Assembly: GCA_003150615.1 (NCBI GenBank)
Contig: QALN01000011.1
Span: 85,853 to 149,852 of the forward strand
Origin: Flavobacteriales bacterium
GTDB taxonomy: Bacteria; Bacteroidota; Bacteroidia; Flavobacteriales; UBA1820
Length of the DNA stretch: 64,000 nt
Direction: 5' to 3'
Position numbers and translations under genes: made by a program. Shown one piece after another: positions 1-8,427 of this stretch (position 1 is its first letter; each line of letters begins with the position of its first letter). Under the pieces are notes generated by a model. The model saw only the letters and a list, made by a program, of their open reading frames with translations. It was not told the DNA's origin and did not search any database.

Positions 1-48
1 GCCGACAAAAGATATAAGTATAAAGAAAAGTAATGCTGGCTTCTTCAT
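1..48 (-). CDS. N-terminal fragment of an exported protein (cut by window edge)
   Basis: An ATG at 48 opens 16 codons reading leftwards off the window: a Met-Lys-Lys start followed by a hydrophobic run (residues 5-15), typical of a signal peptide. Nothing of the mature protein is visible, so no function can be given. The gene diverges from pheS across about 310 bases. Confidence 0.5.
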   Translation of the reverse strand, partial: MKKPALLFFILISFVG

Positions 49-362
49 AATCGGAAAGAGTTTGATGATTACGAAGTTAGTGGAAATCGGTGAGATTTTG
101 GCGATTATAAGATGAAAACTTCGCGGTCACTAATGCGGAAATTTCAGATATGGTATATTTTTCGATTCTACCCGGAGGCAAGCATTTTGAAGGTCTCAGT
201 ACCGAAGATAGTTGTAAAGGGATTTTTATATGGACGATACGGGCCATGTGAGAGAAATAAGGGTGACGGTTCAGAACAATGGATAAATTTTCCTAATTTT
301 GCGCAGTTACATGGTAAAATCTTACGTAACCGGACGTATGTCCGGAAAAAGCATATATCGAG
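49..362. other. Intergenic region between the divergent partial gene and pheS
   Basis: No convincing gene. An 84-codon open frame at 112-366 has no recognisable features and runs into the pheS start. The one clear signal is a -7 box for pheS at 294-301. Confidence 0.5.
294..301 (+). promoter_or_regulatory. Putative -7 box (TAATTTTG) of pheS
   Basis: Matches the Bacteroidetes -7 consensus TAnnTTTG, 61 bases upstream of the pheS ATG. No TTG is seen 19-21 bases further upstream, so only half the promoter is supported. Confidence 0.4.
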
Positions 363-1382
363 ATGATAGATAAGATAAAAGCCTTCCTTAATGAGGCGGA
401 GGAATTCAGGGCGGATGGCACTGAGGCGCTTGAATCGTTCAGGATAAAGTATCTTGGGAAAAAGGGTGTCCTGAATGAACTTTTCGAGGATTTTAAAAAG
501 GCCCCGGCCGAACAGAAGCGCGAAATAGGCCAGCTTCTGAACAAACTCAAAAATACCGCATCGGATAGGATTGCGCAGGCTCGCGAGGCACTTGAGGCGG
601 CGCGTGAGAAGAATGCTGAAAAAAGCGACCTGACGCGCCCGGCGCTGACCGTGCCGCTGGGGTCGAGACATCCTATTTCGCAGGTGCGCCGGCAGGTGGT
701 GGATATTTTTTCCAGAATAGGCTTTACTATTGCCGATGGCCCTGAAATAGAGGATGACTGGCACAATTTCACTGCGCTGAATCTTCCGGAGCATCATCCG
801 GCGCGCGATATGCAGGATACTTTTTTCATACAGACGAATCCTGATATATTGTTGCGTACGCAGACCAGTTCCGTACAGGCGCGCCATATGGAGATGAATC
901 GTCCGCCGATACGTATAATTTCTCCGGGACGTGTGTTCCGCAATGAGGCTATTTCATACCGTGCGCATTGTATGTTCCATCAGATAGAGGGGCTTTATAT
1001 AGATAAGAATGTGTCGTTTGCGGATTTGAAACAGACGTTGCTGTATTTTACGAACGAGATGTTCGGTAAGTCGAAAATCCGTTTGCGTCCTTCGTATTTC
1101 CCGTTCACCGAGCCTTCGGCTGAGGTGGATGTTTATTGGGGATTGGAGTCGGAGGCCGATTACCGCATAACGAAGGGTACGGGATGGCTGGAGATTATGG
1201 GGTGCGGTATGGTCGATCCTAATGTGTTGAGGAATGTGGGTATCGATCCGGATGAATATACGGGGTATGCTTTCGGTATGGGTATAGAGCGTATGGCTAT
1301 GCTGTTGTACCAGGTGAAGGATTTGCGTTTGTATTTCGAGAACGATGTGCGTTTTCTGCGCCAGTTTGAGAGTGTGCTTTAA
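363..1382 (+). CDS. pheS: Phenylalanine--tRNA ligase alpha subunit
   Basis: Catalytic subunit of the cytoplasmic (alpha-beta)2 PheRS, which charges tRNA-Phe. The 339-residue length is normal for the family. Residues 1-100 form the charged N-terminal coiled coil that contacts tRNA. The class II core follows: motif 2 near residues 190-215 (FRNEAISYRAHCMFHQIEGL) and motif 3 near the C-terminus (GYAFGMGIERMAML). The ATG at 363 fits the family N-terminus (MIDKIKAFLNEAEEF). pheT is not adjacent, so the two subunits are encoded apart in this genome. A very strong inverted-repeat terminator follows directly. Confidence 0.97.
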   Translation: MIDKIKAFLNEAEEFRADGTEALESFRIKYLGKKGVLNELFEDFKKAPAEQKREIGQLLNKLKNTASDRIAQAREALEAAREKNAEKSDLTRPALTVPLGSRHPISQVRRQVVDIFSRIGFTIADGPEIEDDWHNFTALNLPEHHPARDMQDTFFIQTNPDILLRTQTSSVQARHMEMNRPPIRIISPGRVFRNEAISYRAHCMFHQIEGLYIDKNVSFADLKQTLLYFTNEMFGKSKIRLRPSYFPFTEPSAEVDVYWGLESEADYRITKGTGWLEIMGCGMVDPNVLRNVGIDPDEYTGYAFGMGIERMAMLLYQVKDLRLYFENDVRFLRQFESVL

Positions 1383-1390
1383 TGGCGTTT

Positions 1391-1456
1391 AGCCTCGTTA
1401 ACAAAGAAAACCCTGCAAGGCCAAAGCCTTGCAGGGTTTTCTTTGTTAACGAGGCT
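1391..1456. terminator. Bidirectional terminator with a perfect 31-bp stem
   Basis: A perfect inverted repeat: 31-base arms around a 4-base loop, with A-rich and T-rich tracts inside the stem. It lies between the converging pheS and ZIP genes and could stop transcription from both sides. The stem is unusually long for an intrinsic terminator. Confidence 0.85.
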
Positions 1457-1515
1457 AATGATCGCTATTTATAACGCCCTCCATCTCCCGTATCGTCCAT
1501 AGCACAACAAATCTT

Positions 1516-2337
1516 TTAAAAACTAACGTCCAGTATCATCATCAGTATGAATCCCCCGATAAGGCTCATCACCGCGGTGTCGGCGTATTTGTCTCGTTGG
1601 GTTTCCGGAATAACCTCCTCCACCACGACGTATATCATAGCCCCCGCCGCAAATGCGAGTATATACGGCAATGCCGGTTGGAACACCATTATTGCCATGG
1701 CTCCCACTACCGCAGCGATAGGCTCGACTACGGCCGATAGCTGGCCGTAGAAAAAACTCCTGCCACGTTTCATGCCAAGCGCCCGCAAAGGCAGCGACAC
1801 GGCCGTTCCTTCCGGAAAATTCTGTATTCCTATTCCTATGGCCAAGGCTATGGCAGCCGGTACTGTTGCCCCTTCTATGCCTGCGCCTACGGCGCCGAAA
1901 GCCACGCCTACGGCCAACCCTTCGGGTATATTGTGCAGTGTTATGGCCAGTATCAAAAGTGTGGTGCGGTGGAGCGACGAAGGTGCGCCGTCGGGAGTAC
2001 CGTCCGTCATGTTGGGGTGAAGGTGCGGTATAAGGCGGTCAAGAGCGTACAGGAACAGCGCACCGAGTGCGAATCCGGCCGCAGGAGGCAGCCATACGTA
2101 CGAACTGAGTTCCCGGGACATCTCTACCGAAGGCGATAGAAGGGAAAAAAATGCGGCCGCCAACATCACACCTCCGGCAAAACCGAGCATGATGTCCATG
2201 ATTTTCCTTTTTATCTCGCGGAAAAAGAATACGAGAGTAGCTCCTAAAGCAGTCATTCCCCATGTGAATGTAGTGGCTATCAGCGCTTGCACCGGAGCTG
2301 AGAACTGATTGAAAAATCCTGTGAGATATTCGTACAT
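1516..2337 (-). CDS. ZIP-family divalent metal transporter
   Basis: Inner-membrane uptake transporter for zinc or a related divalent cation. The 273 residues contain about eight hydrophobic helices, as expected for ZIP proteins. The two metal-site helices are present: HNIPEGLAVG from about residue 135 and QNFPEGTAVS further on. A His-containing segment (IPHLHPNM, about 103-110) lies in the variable cytoplasmic loop. The gene is 48 bases downstream of ettA on the same strand and is probably co-transcribed with it. The family is bacterial ZupT/GufA-like; the exact metal cannot be told from sequence. Confidence 0.88.
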   Translation of the reverse strand: MYEYLTGFFNQFSAPVQALIATTFTWGMTALGATLVFFFREIKRKIMDIMLGFAGGVMLAAAFFSLLSPSVEMSRELSSYVWLPPAAGFALGALFLYALDRLIPHLHPNMTDGTPDGAPSSLHRTTLLILAITLHNIPEGLAVGVAFGAVGAGIEGATVPAAIALAIGIGIQNFPEGTAVSLPLRALGMKRGRSFFYGQLSAVVEPIAAVVGAMAIMVFQPALPYILAFAAGAMIYVVVEEVIPETQRDKYADTAVMSLIGGFILMMILDVSF

Positions 2338-2385
2338 GATGCTTTTGAATTTTTTCGTTTGGAAAAGCGCGTCGTAATATGACGC

Positions 2386-4074
2386 TTAACGCACCAGTTT
2401 CTTGTAACGTATACGTGTGGGAGTGGTATCGCCGAGACGCTTTTTTTTGTTTTCCTCGTATTCGGAGAACGAGCCTTCGAAAAAATAAACCTGGGAGTCG
2501 CCTTCGAAAGCAAGTATGTGCGTGCATACGCGGTCGAGGAACCAACGGTCATGCGATATTATCACGGCGCAACCTGCGAAGTTGTCCAGCCCCTCTTCGA
2601 GCGCACGCAGGGTATTTACGTCCAAATCGTTGGTAGGCTCGTCGAGCAGCAGGACGTTTCCTTCTTCCTTGAGCGTTATGGCCAGATGAAGCCGGTTGCG
2701 TTCGCCTCCGGACATTTCGCCCACGAGTTTGTTCTGTTCCGTGCCGGAAAAATTGAACCGCGAGAGGTATGCGCGCGAGTTGACCTGTCTTCCTCCCATC
2801 ATTACCAGTTCCTGTCCGCCTGAAAAGTTCTCCCAGATACTCTTTTTGGGGTCGAGTCCGGAGTGCGTTTGGTCCACGTAGCCTATTTTTACCGTTTCGC
2901 CTACTTCAAATGTGCCTCCGTCGGGTTGTTCCTGTCCCATTATCATCTTGAAAATGGTGGTCTTACCTGCGCCGTTGGGGCCGATTATGCCTACGATGCC
3001 GTTTTGCGGCAGACGGAAGTTGAGGTCGTCGTACAGCAGTTTATCTCCGAACGCTTTCGACACGTGCATAGCTTCGATGACGTTGGTTCCGAGCCTTGGG
3101 CCGTTCGGGATGTATATTTCTAGTTTTTCTTCTTTTTCCTTCTGGTCTTCGTTCAAAAGGCGTTCGTATGAAGATAACCGCGCTTTCGATTTGGCCTGGC
3201 GGCCTTTTGGGTTTTGCCGTACCCAGTCGAGTTCCCTTTGCAATGTTTTGGCGCGTTTGGAAGCCTGTTTTTCCTCCTTTGCCAGACGCTGCATCTTCTG
3301 GTCGAGCCATGAGGAATAATTTCCTTTCCAAGGAATGCCTTCTCCACGGTCGAGTTCGAGGATCCATCCGGCTACGTTGTCAAGGAAATACCTGTCGTGC
3401 GTGACCGCGATGACGGTGCCCTTGTATTGGCGCAGATGTTCTTCAAGCCATAGTATACTTTCGGCATCCAGATGGTTGGTGGGCTCGTCCAGCAACAGCA
3501 CGTCGGGTTCCTGAAGCAAAAGGCGGCACAGGGCAACGCGGCGGCGTTCCCCTCCCGAAAGCGTCGATACGGGTGTTTCCGGAGCGGGTGTGCGCAAAGC
3601 ATCCATCGCTATGTTGAGTTTGGTATCCAGTTCCCATGCGTTTTTGGCGTCTATTTCGTCCTGGAGTTCACCCTGGCGGCGCATCAGTTCATCCATTTTG
3701 TCAGGATCGGAATACACCTCTTCCAGACCGAACTGTTCGTTTATCCTGTTGTATTCGTCCAGTATGGCCACAGTATCGGCAACGCCTTCCTTTACTATAT
3801 CGAGTACCGTTTTGTCGGGGTCCAGTTGCGGGTCCTGAGGCAGGTAACCGACGGAATATCCGGGAGAGAACACCACGTCGCCCTGGTATTCCTTTTCGAT
3901 ACCGGCGATTATTTTGAGAAGGGTGGATTTACCGGCTCCGTTCAGACCGAGTATGCCTATTTTAGCTCCGTAGAAAAAACTGAGGTAGATGTCCTTGAGG
4001 ACTGTTTTGTTCGTCCTGGAATATGTCTTGGTCACTCCGGTCATGGAAAAAATGACCTTGTTATCGTCTGCCAT
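2386..4074 (-). CDS. ettA: Energy-dependent translational throttle protein EttA (ABC-F ATPase)
   Basis: Cytoplasmic ABC-F protein that binds the ribosomal E site and gates the first elongation cycles according to energy state. Its 562 residues hold two ATP-binding domains. Walker A motifs are GLNGAGKST and GPNGAGKTT; signatures are LSGGERRR and MSGGERNR, followed by LLLDEPTNHLD and LLLDEPTNDLD. A charged linker sits between the domains. Length and the N-terminal IFSMTGVTKTY favour EttA over Uup or antibiotic-resistance ABC-Fs. There are no membrane segments. Expression is probably driven by the promoter at the edge of the repeat array (4192-4224), leaving a leader of about 115 bases. Confidence 0.94.
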   Translation of the reverse strand: MADDNKVIFSMTGVTKTYSRTNKTVLKDIYLSFFYGAKIGILGLNGAGKSTLLKIIAGIEKEYQGDVVFSPGYSVGYLPQDPQLDPDKTVLDIVKEGVADTVAILDEYNRINEQFGLEEVYSDPDKMDELMRRQGELQDEIDAKNAWELDTKLNIAMDALRTPAPETPVSTLSGGERRRVALCRLLLQEPDVLLLDEPTNHLDAESILWLEEHLRQYKGTVIAVTHDRYFLDNVAGWILELDRGEGIPWKGNYSSWLDQKMQRLAKEEKQASKRAKTLQRELDWVRQNPKGRQAKSKARLSSYERLLNEDQKEKEEKLEIYIPNGPRLGTNVIEAMHVSKAFGDKLLYDDLNFRLPQNGIVGIIGPNGAGKTTIFKMIMGQEQPDGGTFEVGETVKIGYVDQTHSGLDPKKSIWENFSGGQELVMMGGRQVNSRAYLSRFNFSGTEQNKLVGEMSGGERNRLHLAITLKEEGNVLLLDEPTNDLDVNTLRALEEGLDNFAGCAVIISHDRWFLDRVCTHILAFEGDSQVYFFEGSFSEYEENKKKRLGDTTPTRIRYKKLVR

Positions 4075-4191
4075 GATTTTTATATGCGGTTTTTGTTAAT
4101 AATCGCTACAAATATAATGCAAACCGAAAGCATGGCGAAGGGAAAACGGAGTTTTCGCCGGAGCCATGCGTAAGGTTGTGCCTGTGTTGTG

Positions 4192-4224
4192 CAAATATAG
4201 CGAAAGCCGAATGCAGAACTCAAG
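4192..4224 (-). promoter_or_regulatory. ettA promoter carried by the 71-bp repeat
   Basis: On the minus strand, CTTG (4224-4221), 21 bases, then TATATTTG (4199-4192): a complete Bacteroidetes-type promoter. The -33 element lies in a TCAAG-TTTA-CTTGA palindrome within the repeat, and the -7 box forms the gene-proximal edge of the array. Confidence 0.7.
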
Positions 4225-4400
4225 TTTACTTGAAGTTATGCTAAGGCGCATCCTATATTATCAAAATATAGCGAAAGCCGAATGCAGAACTCAAGTTTAC
4301 TTGAAGTTATGCTAAGGCGCATCCTATATTATCAAAATATAGCGAAAGCCGAATGCAGAACTCAAGTTTACTTGAAGTTATGCTATATTATGTAAATATC
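4192..4400 (-). repeat. Array of three 71-bp promoter-bearing repeats upstream of ettA
   Basis: Three direct copies with period 71 (starts at 4192, 4263 and 4334); the third lacks about 12 bases (the AAGGCGCATCC block). Read towards ettA each unit runs ATAGGATGCGCC, a CTTCAAGTAAACTTGAG hairpin, TTCGGCTTTCGC, then TATATTTTG or TATATTTG. The same unit occurs at 39921-39997 and four times at 50314-50605. Confidence 0.9.
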
Positions 4401-4509
4401 GGAAAAGCCACCGTCACGGCTAAAATGTATGGAATGCCGCGGGTAAACAAAAAAGGCATGGGTGTTTTCGGGTGTTGTGTGGTATTGGGGAGGTTTGCAG
4501 AATTGTCTG

Positions 4510-5053
4510 TTATTCGAGTTTTTTTGTCACATATGCTTCTTTTTTCGTTTTCAGGATGTCCTGTATGTGGGAATTGGCCAGTGCCAGCCGGCATGAATCC
4601 GTTTCGAGTATACGTGTGAAGATGAGTATGCTGTTGTCGGATGCCCATCGTGCGGTTTCCCTGATATCGTATCCTGTGCCTGCTGCGTTGCGTTCGCGCC
4701 TGAAGACGTGCGATGAATACGGGCCGTACTTGTATTTTAATGCATGCAGTGTTCCGTCTCCTGGGTCGTTGTAGTTTACGATTATTACCGCTAGGCGGTT
4801 TTTGTGGAAACAGCAGTTCAGGGTTGCCAGACGCCCGTCGTCGGTATTCCTGGTTATGTCGTAGATGTCCATGCCGTCGAGGGTTATGTTTTCGTGGATA
4901 AGTTCCGATGTGTTCCTGACGCACAGCGGGTTTTTGGACAGGAATTTAGCTTCGTTCGTCATGAGCTTTATGCCGAAGACGGACGGATTTTTTTGAAAAT
5001 GCGTGCGATGGCGTCAAAAGAGCCAATAGTATGAAAAAAGCGGCCTTTTTCAT
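4510..5053 (-). pseudogene. Exported protein of unknown function, split by a frameshift
   Basis: I do not recognise the family. An ATG at 5053 opens a clean signal peptide (MKKAAFFILLALLTPSHAFS), but that frame stops after about 35 codons. The remaining roughly 160 residues (QKNPSVFGIKLMTNEAKFLS onwards to 4510) lie in the +1 frame. The frames meet at a run of seven T on the plus strand (4988-4994); six would join signal peptide and mature protein without a gap. This is either a true frameshift, slippage-controlled expression, or a sequence error. The mature part is mixed alpha/beta, without transmembrane segments, and probably periplasmic. Confidence 0.6.
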
Positions 5054-5087
5054 GATAAATAATTTTGTTGAAACATGTACAATACCG

Positions 5088-5124
5088 CAAAAATAAGAAA
5101 ATATTCGATTATCATATATGATAA
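5088..5124 (-). promoter_or_regulatory. Promoter with overlapping palindromic operator candidate
   Basis: On the minus strand the -7 box TATTTTTG lies at 5095-5088, 35 bases before the ATG at 5053. A perfect 16-bp palindrome, TTATCATATATGATAA (5109-5124), covers the place where the -33 contact should be. A dimeric repressor bound there would block the promoter. This is inference from position only. Confidence 0.4.
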
Positions 5125-5296
5125 CTAATATTTTGTAATATTATATACTTATATTTTTATCCGCCTCTCTTCCGGTGGGTTATAGGCCGGCAGGGAGATT
5201 GAGGTTTAGCATAAAATCAACAGGAAACTTCGGTTTGTTTTATCCGTTGCATGGGAAAAAGCGATATGACGCCGGGCGGAGTTGCGTTGTCCGGGT

Positions 5297-7024
5297 TTAA
5301 AGAATAAATACGCCTTCAAAAACGGACGTGTTTCCTGCGTTATCCTCGACTTCCAGCCTGAAGACATGGCGGCCTTTGGACAAGCCTTCGCGCGAGGTAT
5401 CCAGCGATATTTCATTCTTTTTGTATTCGTATTCGCAGAGTATCCATTTTCCGTCCACGTAGCCTTTGAACGATTTTATCCCGGACTGGCCGTCCGATAT
5501 ATACATTTTCAGCACGCGGCCTGGCAATCTCTGTCCTTCTTTCCACGCTCCGCGGGTTATTTTGGGCGGAATGTCGTCCTGAGCCAGCGTGAAAGTTCCG
5601 AAAGACGTCGTATTAAGGTAAATCCGTCCGTCCTTTACATATCCGCCGAGGAATGAGTAGCGCGTATGTCCGTCGCGTGTGCGGTACGGGCGCGCTATCT
5701 TTGTCTTTGCAAGGTTTCCGGCTGGAATGCCGCTTATGTCGAAACTGATGGTAAACGGCGACAAAGCGGCCGCATGCGGTCCGTCCAGCCGGAAGGTCAG
5801 GGAATCCGTGCGCTCGAAGTTCACGTACATGTTTTTACGGAACGTGTTTGCCGGGAAGTCGGCGGTAAATCTGCCGAATATTATCTTGTTCGGTCTGTCA
5901 GCCCTGAAGTACATGGCCCCGTTTTCCGTATCGCAGCCGGCACCGGGGTTTTCGCCTCCGTATGTATTGGTCTCGGGCGTGCCTATTATCGAAAATCGGC
6001 GTTCGGATATGTTGCCTGCCAGATCGGACACTTCTATGCGTATGTCGTACTGGTGTCCTTCGCCGATGTCCAGCACTGCCGGCACGAGGCATTGGCGGTC
6101 GTAGATGTCCAATTCGTTATACGGTTCGACGTAGCATTTTACGAGCCTTTTCCCTGTGCGCCGGTAGTAATCGTACAATATATGGTCGTTTATCTGTCTT
6201 GTCCGGGGAAAATCGAACTCGTTCATTTTCATTCCGTATGCTTTTACGCCTCCTACATACATGTTTATAGAATAGACACCGTTCTTGTTTGGCGCATCGT
6301 CCATGGTATCGTAAGCGTCCACCAGTACGACGGTTTTGCCGAATGCGCGTATAAGAGCGTTTGAAGAGCCTTTCTGGTAAACGACCCGCCGCGGTGCCGA
6401 TGCCATCTCCAGTGTGTCCATGCCGTCCGTGTTCATTATGTAAACCCCGTTTATGGTGGGAGGGCGGTGGTCGTCGACATCGAATCCGAAAAGAAGTGGG
6501 TTCATCGGCCGGTTATCTTCCGTGCGCCGTATTTCAAAATGCAGGTGAGGCCCTTCGGAGGAACCCGTATTTCCGGAATAGGCTATAAGCTCGCCTCTTT
6601 TTACAGGTATCAGGTCCGGGGAAAATTCTATGTCCGCCGTGAAACTTTCTTCGGCGTACTGACGTTTGCGAACCAGGGAATCTATGGAGGGAGCGAAGCG
6701 GTCGAGATGTCCGTACACCGTGGTGTAGCCGTTAGGGTGCTCCACGTACAGCGCTTTGCCGTAACCGCCGATGCTTACGCTCGCCCTTTTTATGAAACCG
6801 TCGGCCGGAGCGTGTATTTCCTTGCCGGTGACGAATTGTGTTTTGAAGTCCACCCCTGAGTGGAAGTGGTTGGAGCGCAATTCGGCAAATCCTCCGGCCA
6901 GAACCCTTTTGTGCGACATGGGCGGGTCGAAGTATCCGCGCGGTACTTCCGGGGGTATCTGGGAATATGAATGCGTGATTGCGGAAAATACAAGCAAAGC
7001 GGTATAAAACAGCCTTTTCATCAT
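5297..7024 (-). CDS. M23-family (LytM) metallopeptidase, exported
   Basis: Envelope zinc peptidase expected to cut peptidoglycan cross-bridges or stems. The ATG at 7024 is chosen because it begins a signal peptide (MMKRLFYTALLVFSAITHSYS); the open frame extends upstream without support. The M23 domain occupies about residues 30-200, with the zinc ligands in NHFHSGVDFK (HxxxD) and GPHLHFEIRR (HxH). The remaining 370 residues are beta-rich with no catalytic motif; a segment such as DNAGNTSVFEG is Ig-like. The -7 box TATATTTG lies at 7070-7063. The gene diverges from the muropeptide operon. Confidence 0.9.
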   Translation of the reverse strand: MMKRLFYTALLVFSAITHSYSQIPPEVPRGYFDPPMSHKRVLAGGFAELRSNHFHSGVDFKTQFVTGKEIHAPADGFIKRASVSIGGYGKALYVEHPNGYTTVYGHLDRFAPSIDSLVRKRQYAEESFTADIEFSPDLIPVKRGELIAYSGNTGSSEGPHLHFEIRRTEDNRPMNPLLFGFDVDDHRPPTINGVYIMNTDGMDTLEMASAPRRVVYQKGSSNALIRAFGKTVVLVDAYDTMDDAPNKNGVYSINMYVGGVKAYGMKMNEFDFPRTRQINDHILYDYYRRTGKRLVKCYVEPYNELDIYDRQCLVPAVLDIGEGHQYDIRIEVSDLAGNISERRFSIIGTPETNTYGGENPGAGCDTENGAMYFRADRPNKIIFGRFTADFPANTFRKNMYVNFERTDSLTFRLDGPHAAALSPFTISFDISGIPAGNLAKTKIARPYRTRDGHTRYSFLGGYVKDGRIYLNTTSFGTFTLAQDDIPPKITRGAWKEGQRLPGRVLKMYISDGQSGIKSFKGYVDGKWILCEYEYKKNEISLDTSREGLSKGRHVFRLEVEDNAGNTSVFEGVFIL

Positions 7025-7062
7025 CTTTACCGTCGAGTGTGTTGAAGATTCCATACGGAAAA

Positions 7063-7070
7063 CAAATATA
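7063..7070 (-). promoter_or_regulatory. -7 box (TATATTTG) of the M23 peptidase gene
   Basis: An exact TAnnTTTG match on the minus strand, 38 bases before the ATG at 7024. Its position supports the downstream start over the longer open frame. No -33 TTG is seen. Confidence 0.5.
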
Positions 7071-7096
7071 CGCATTAAAATTGTGCCGCCATAAAA

Positions 7097-7127
7097 TTGG
7101 TAAGTTCAAAATGACTGCTTATATTTG
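7097..7127 (+). promoter_or_regulatory. Promoter of the muropeptide operon
   Basis: TTG at 7097-7099, 20 bases, then TATATTTG at 7120-7127: a full Bacteroidetes promoter. It gives a leader of about 65 bases before the ATG at 7200. Confidence 0.65.
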
Positions 7128-7199
7128 CTAATCATTAATTTCCGCGCCTTTTTACAGGCATTTACACAACATATAATTATCATTAAAAAACATACGAGT

Positions 7200-8390
7200 A
7201 TGACTGTGATGAAAAGGATACTGCTACCGGTTTTCGTGGCGGCATCTGTAGCTTTGGCCGGGCAGGACCTTGCCCCCGTTATAAAGTCGGTACAGGAGAA
7301 ATACGCTCCGGACAAGCGCACGGCGCTTTTTTCCGTCGAGGCTATAAAAACAAACGGCCCGGTAGTGCTCAACGGGGAGACCAATATCCCTCAGGCAAAA
7401 GCCGAACTGTTGGAAAAAGCCGCGAAAAGCGATGTCGAAATGATAGACGCTATCAATGTGCTGCCCGATGAAAAAGGACTGGAAGGCAAGACCTACGGCG
7501 TGGTGAGCATATCGGTGGCCACATTGCGTTACGGTCCTTCGTATGCTTCGGAACAGGCTTCTCAGCTGCTTATGGGTACGCCTGTGAGGATACTGAAAAA
7601 GTCCGGGTGGTATCTTGTTCAGACGCCTGAAAATTATATAGCATGGGTGTCCGCAAGCGGCATAACGCCGATGACCAAACAGCAGTACAATGAATACGTT
7701 TCGGCTAAAAAGGTGATATATCTTCCCGAATATGGTTTTGCGTATTCCAAACCTGACGTGAAGTCCGAAAGGGTTTCGGACGTAGTGGCAGGCAATATGT
7801 TCAAATACGAAGGGACGAAAGGTAAGTTCGCTAAAGTATCGTTTGCCGACGGCCGTGAGGCTTATATCCCAAAAAGCGAAGTGACCGACTTCTCCGCCTG
7901 GGCCAAAAATACCCGTCCTACGGAGGAAAGCATCATAAAAACGGCATACAGGTTTATGGGGGTTCCGTACCTTTGGGCAGGGACATCTTCCAAGATGTTG
8001 GATTGCAGCGGTTTTTCCAAAACGGTCTATCTCCTCAACGGTCTTATCCTGGCACGCGACGCATCGCAGCAATGCCTGACCGGCCAGAACATAGACGTGA
8101 GCGAAGGCTATAAGAACCTCCGTCCCGGCGATTTGGTCTTTTTCGGCAACCGCAAGGCCGACGGCTCTCCTAACAGGGTATGGCACGTTGGCATATACGT
8201 TGGCGACGGCATTTTTATCCACGAGGCCGGTAAGGTGCATCTTACCAGTTTCAACCCGGAACATAAGGATATCTATTCCAAATACTACGTGGATATTCTG
8301 GTGCGCGCTACCCGCATAATAGGCACCGAGGATAAGGGAATGGGTGTCACTTCGGTTGAAAACAACCCTTATTTCGCATTGCAGCAGTAA
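7200..8390 (+). CDS. NlpC/P60 family cysteine peptidase with SH3 domains
   Basis: Likely gamma-D-glutamyl-L-diamino-acid endopeptidase acting on cell-wall peptides, by architecture resembling YkfC-type enzymes. ATG 7200 (MTVMKRILLP) or 7209 starts the signal peptide ending in VALAG. Two bacterial SH3-like segments follow (for example VATLRYGPSY and the YLPEYGFAYS region), then the NlpC/P60 domain. The catalytic Cys is in MLDCSGFSK and the His in VWHVGIYVGDG. Spacing of 37 bases to the epimerase gene indicates an operon. Together the products would release and process L-Ala-D-Glu from muropeptides. Confidence 0.92.
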   Translation: MTVMKRILLPVFVAASVALAGQDLAPVIKSVQEKYAPDKRTALFSVEAIKTNGPVVLNGETNIPQAKAELLEKAAKSDVEMIDAINVLPDEKGLEGKTYGVVSISVATLRYGPSYASEQASQLLMGTPVRILKKSGWYLVQTPENYIAWVSASGITPMTKQQYNEYVSAKKVIYLPEYGFAYSKPDVKSERVSDVVAGNMFKYEGTKGKFAKVSFADGREAYIPKSEVTDFSAWAKNTRPTEESIIKTAYRFMGVPYLWAGTSSKMLDCSGFSKTVYLLNGLILARDASQQCLTGQNIDVSEGYKNLRPGDLVFFGNRKADGSPNRVWHVGIYVGDGIFIHEAGKVHLTSFNPEHKDIYSKYYVDILVRATRIIGTEDKGMGVTSVENNPYFALQQ

Positions 8391-8427
8391 ACGATAAATT
8401 CAAAAACATAAAACATAGATTACTACG

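Noticed and set aside
112..366. Open frame of 84 codons before pheS
   Set aside because: Unusual composition, no conserved pattern, and it overlaps the pheS start and its promoter.
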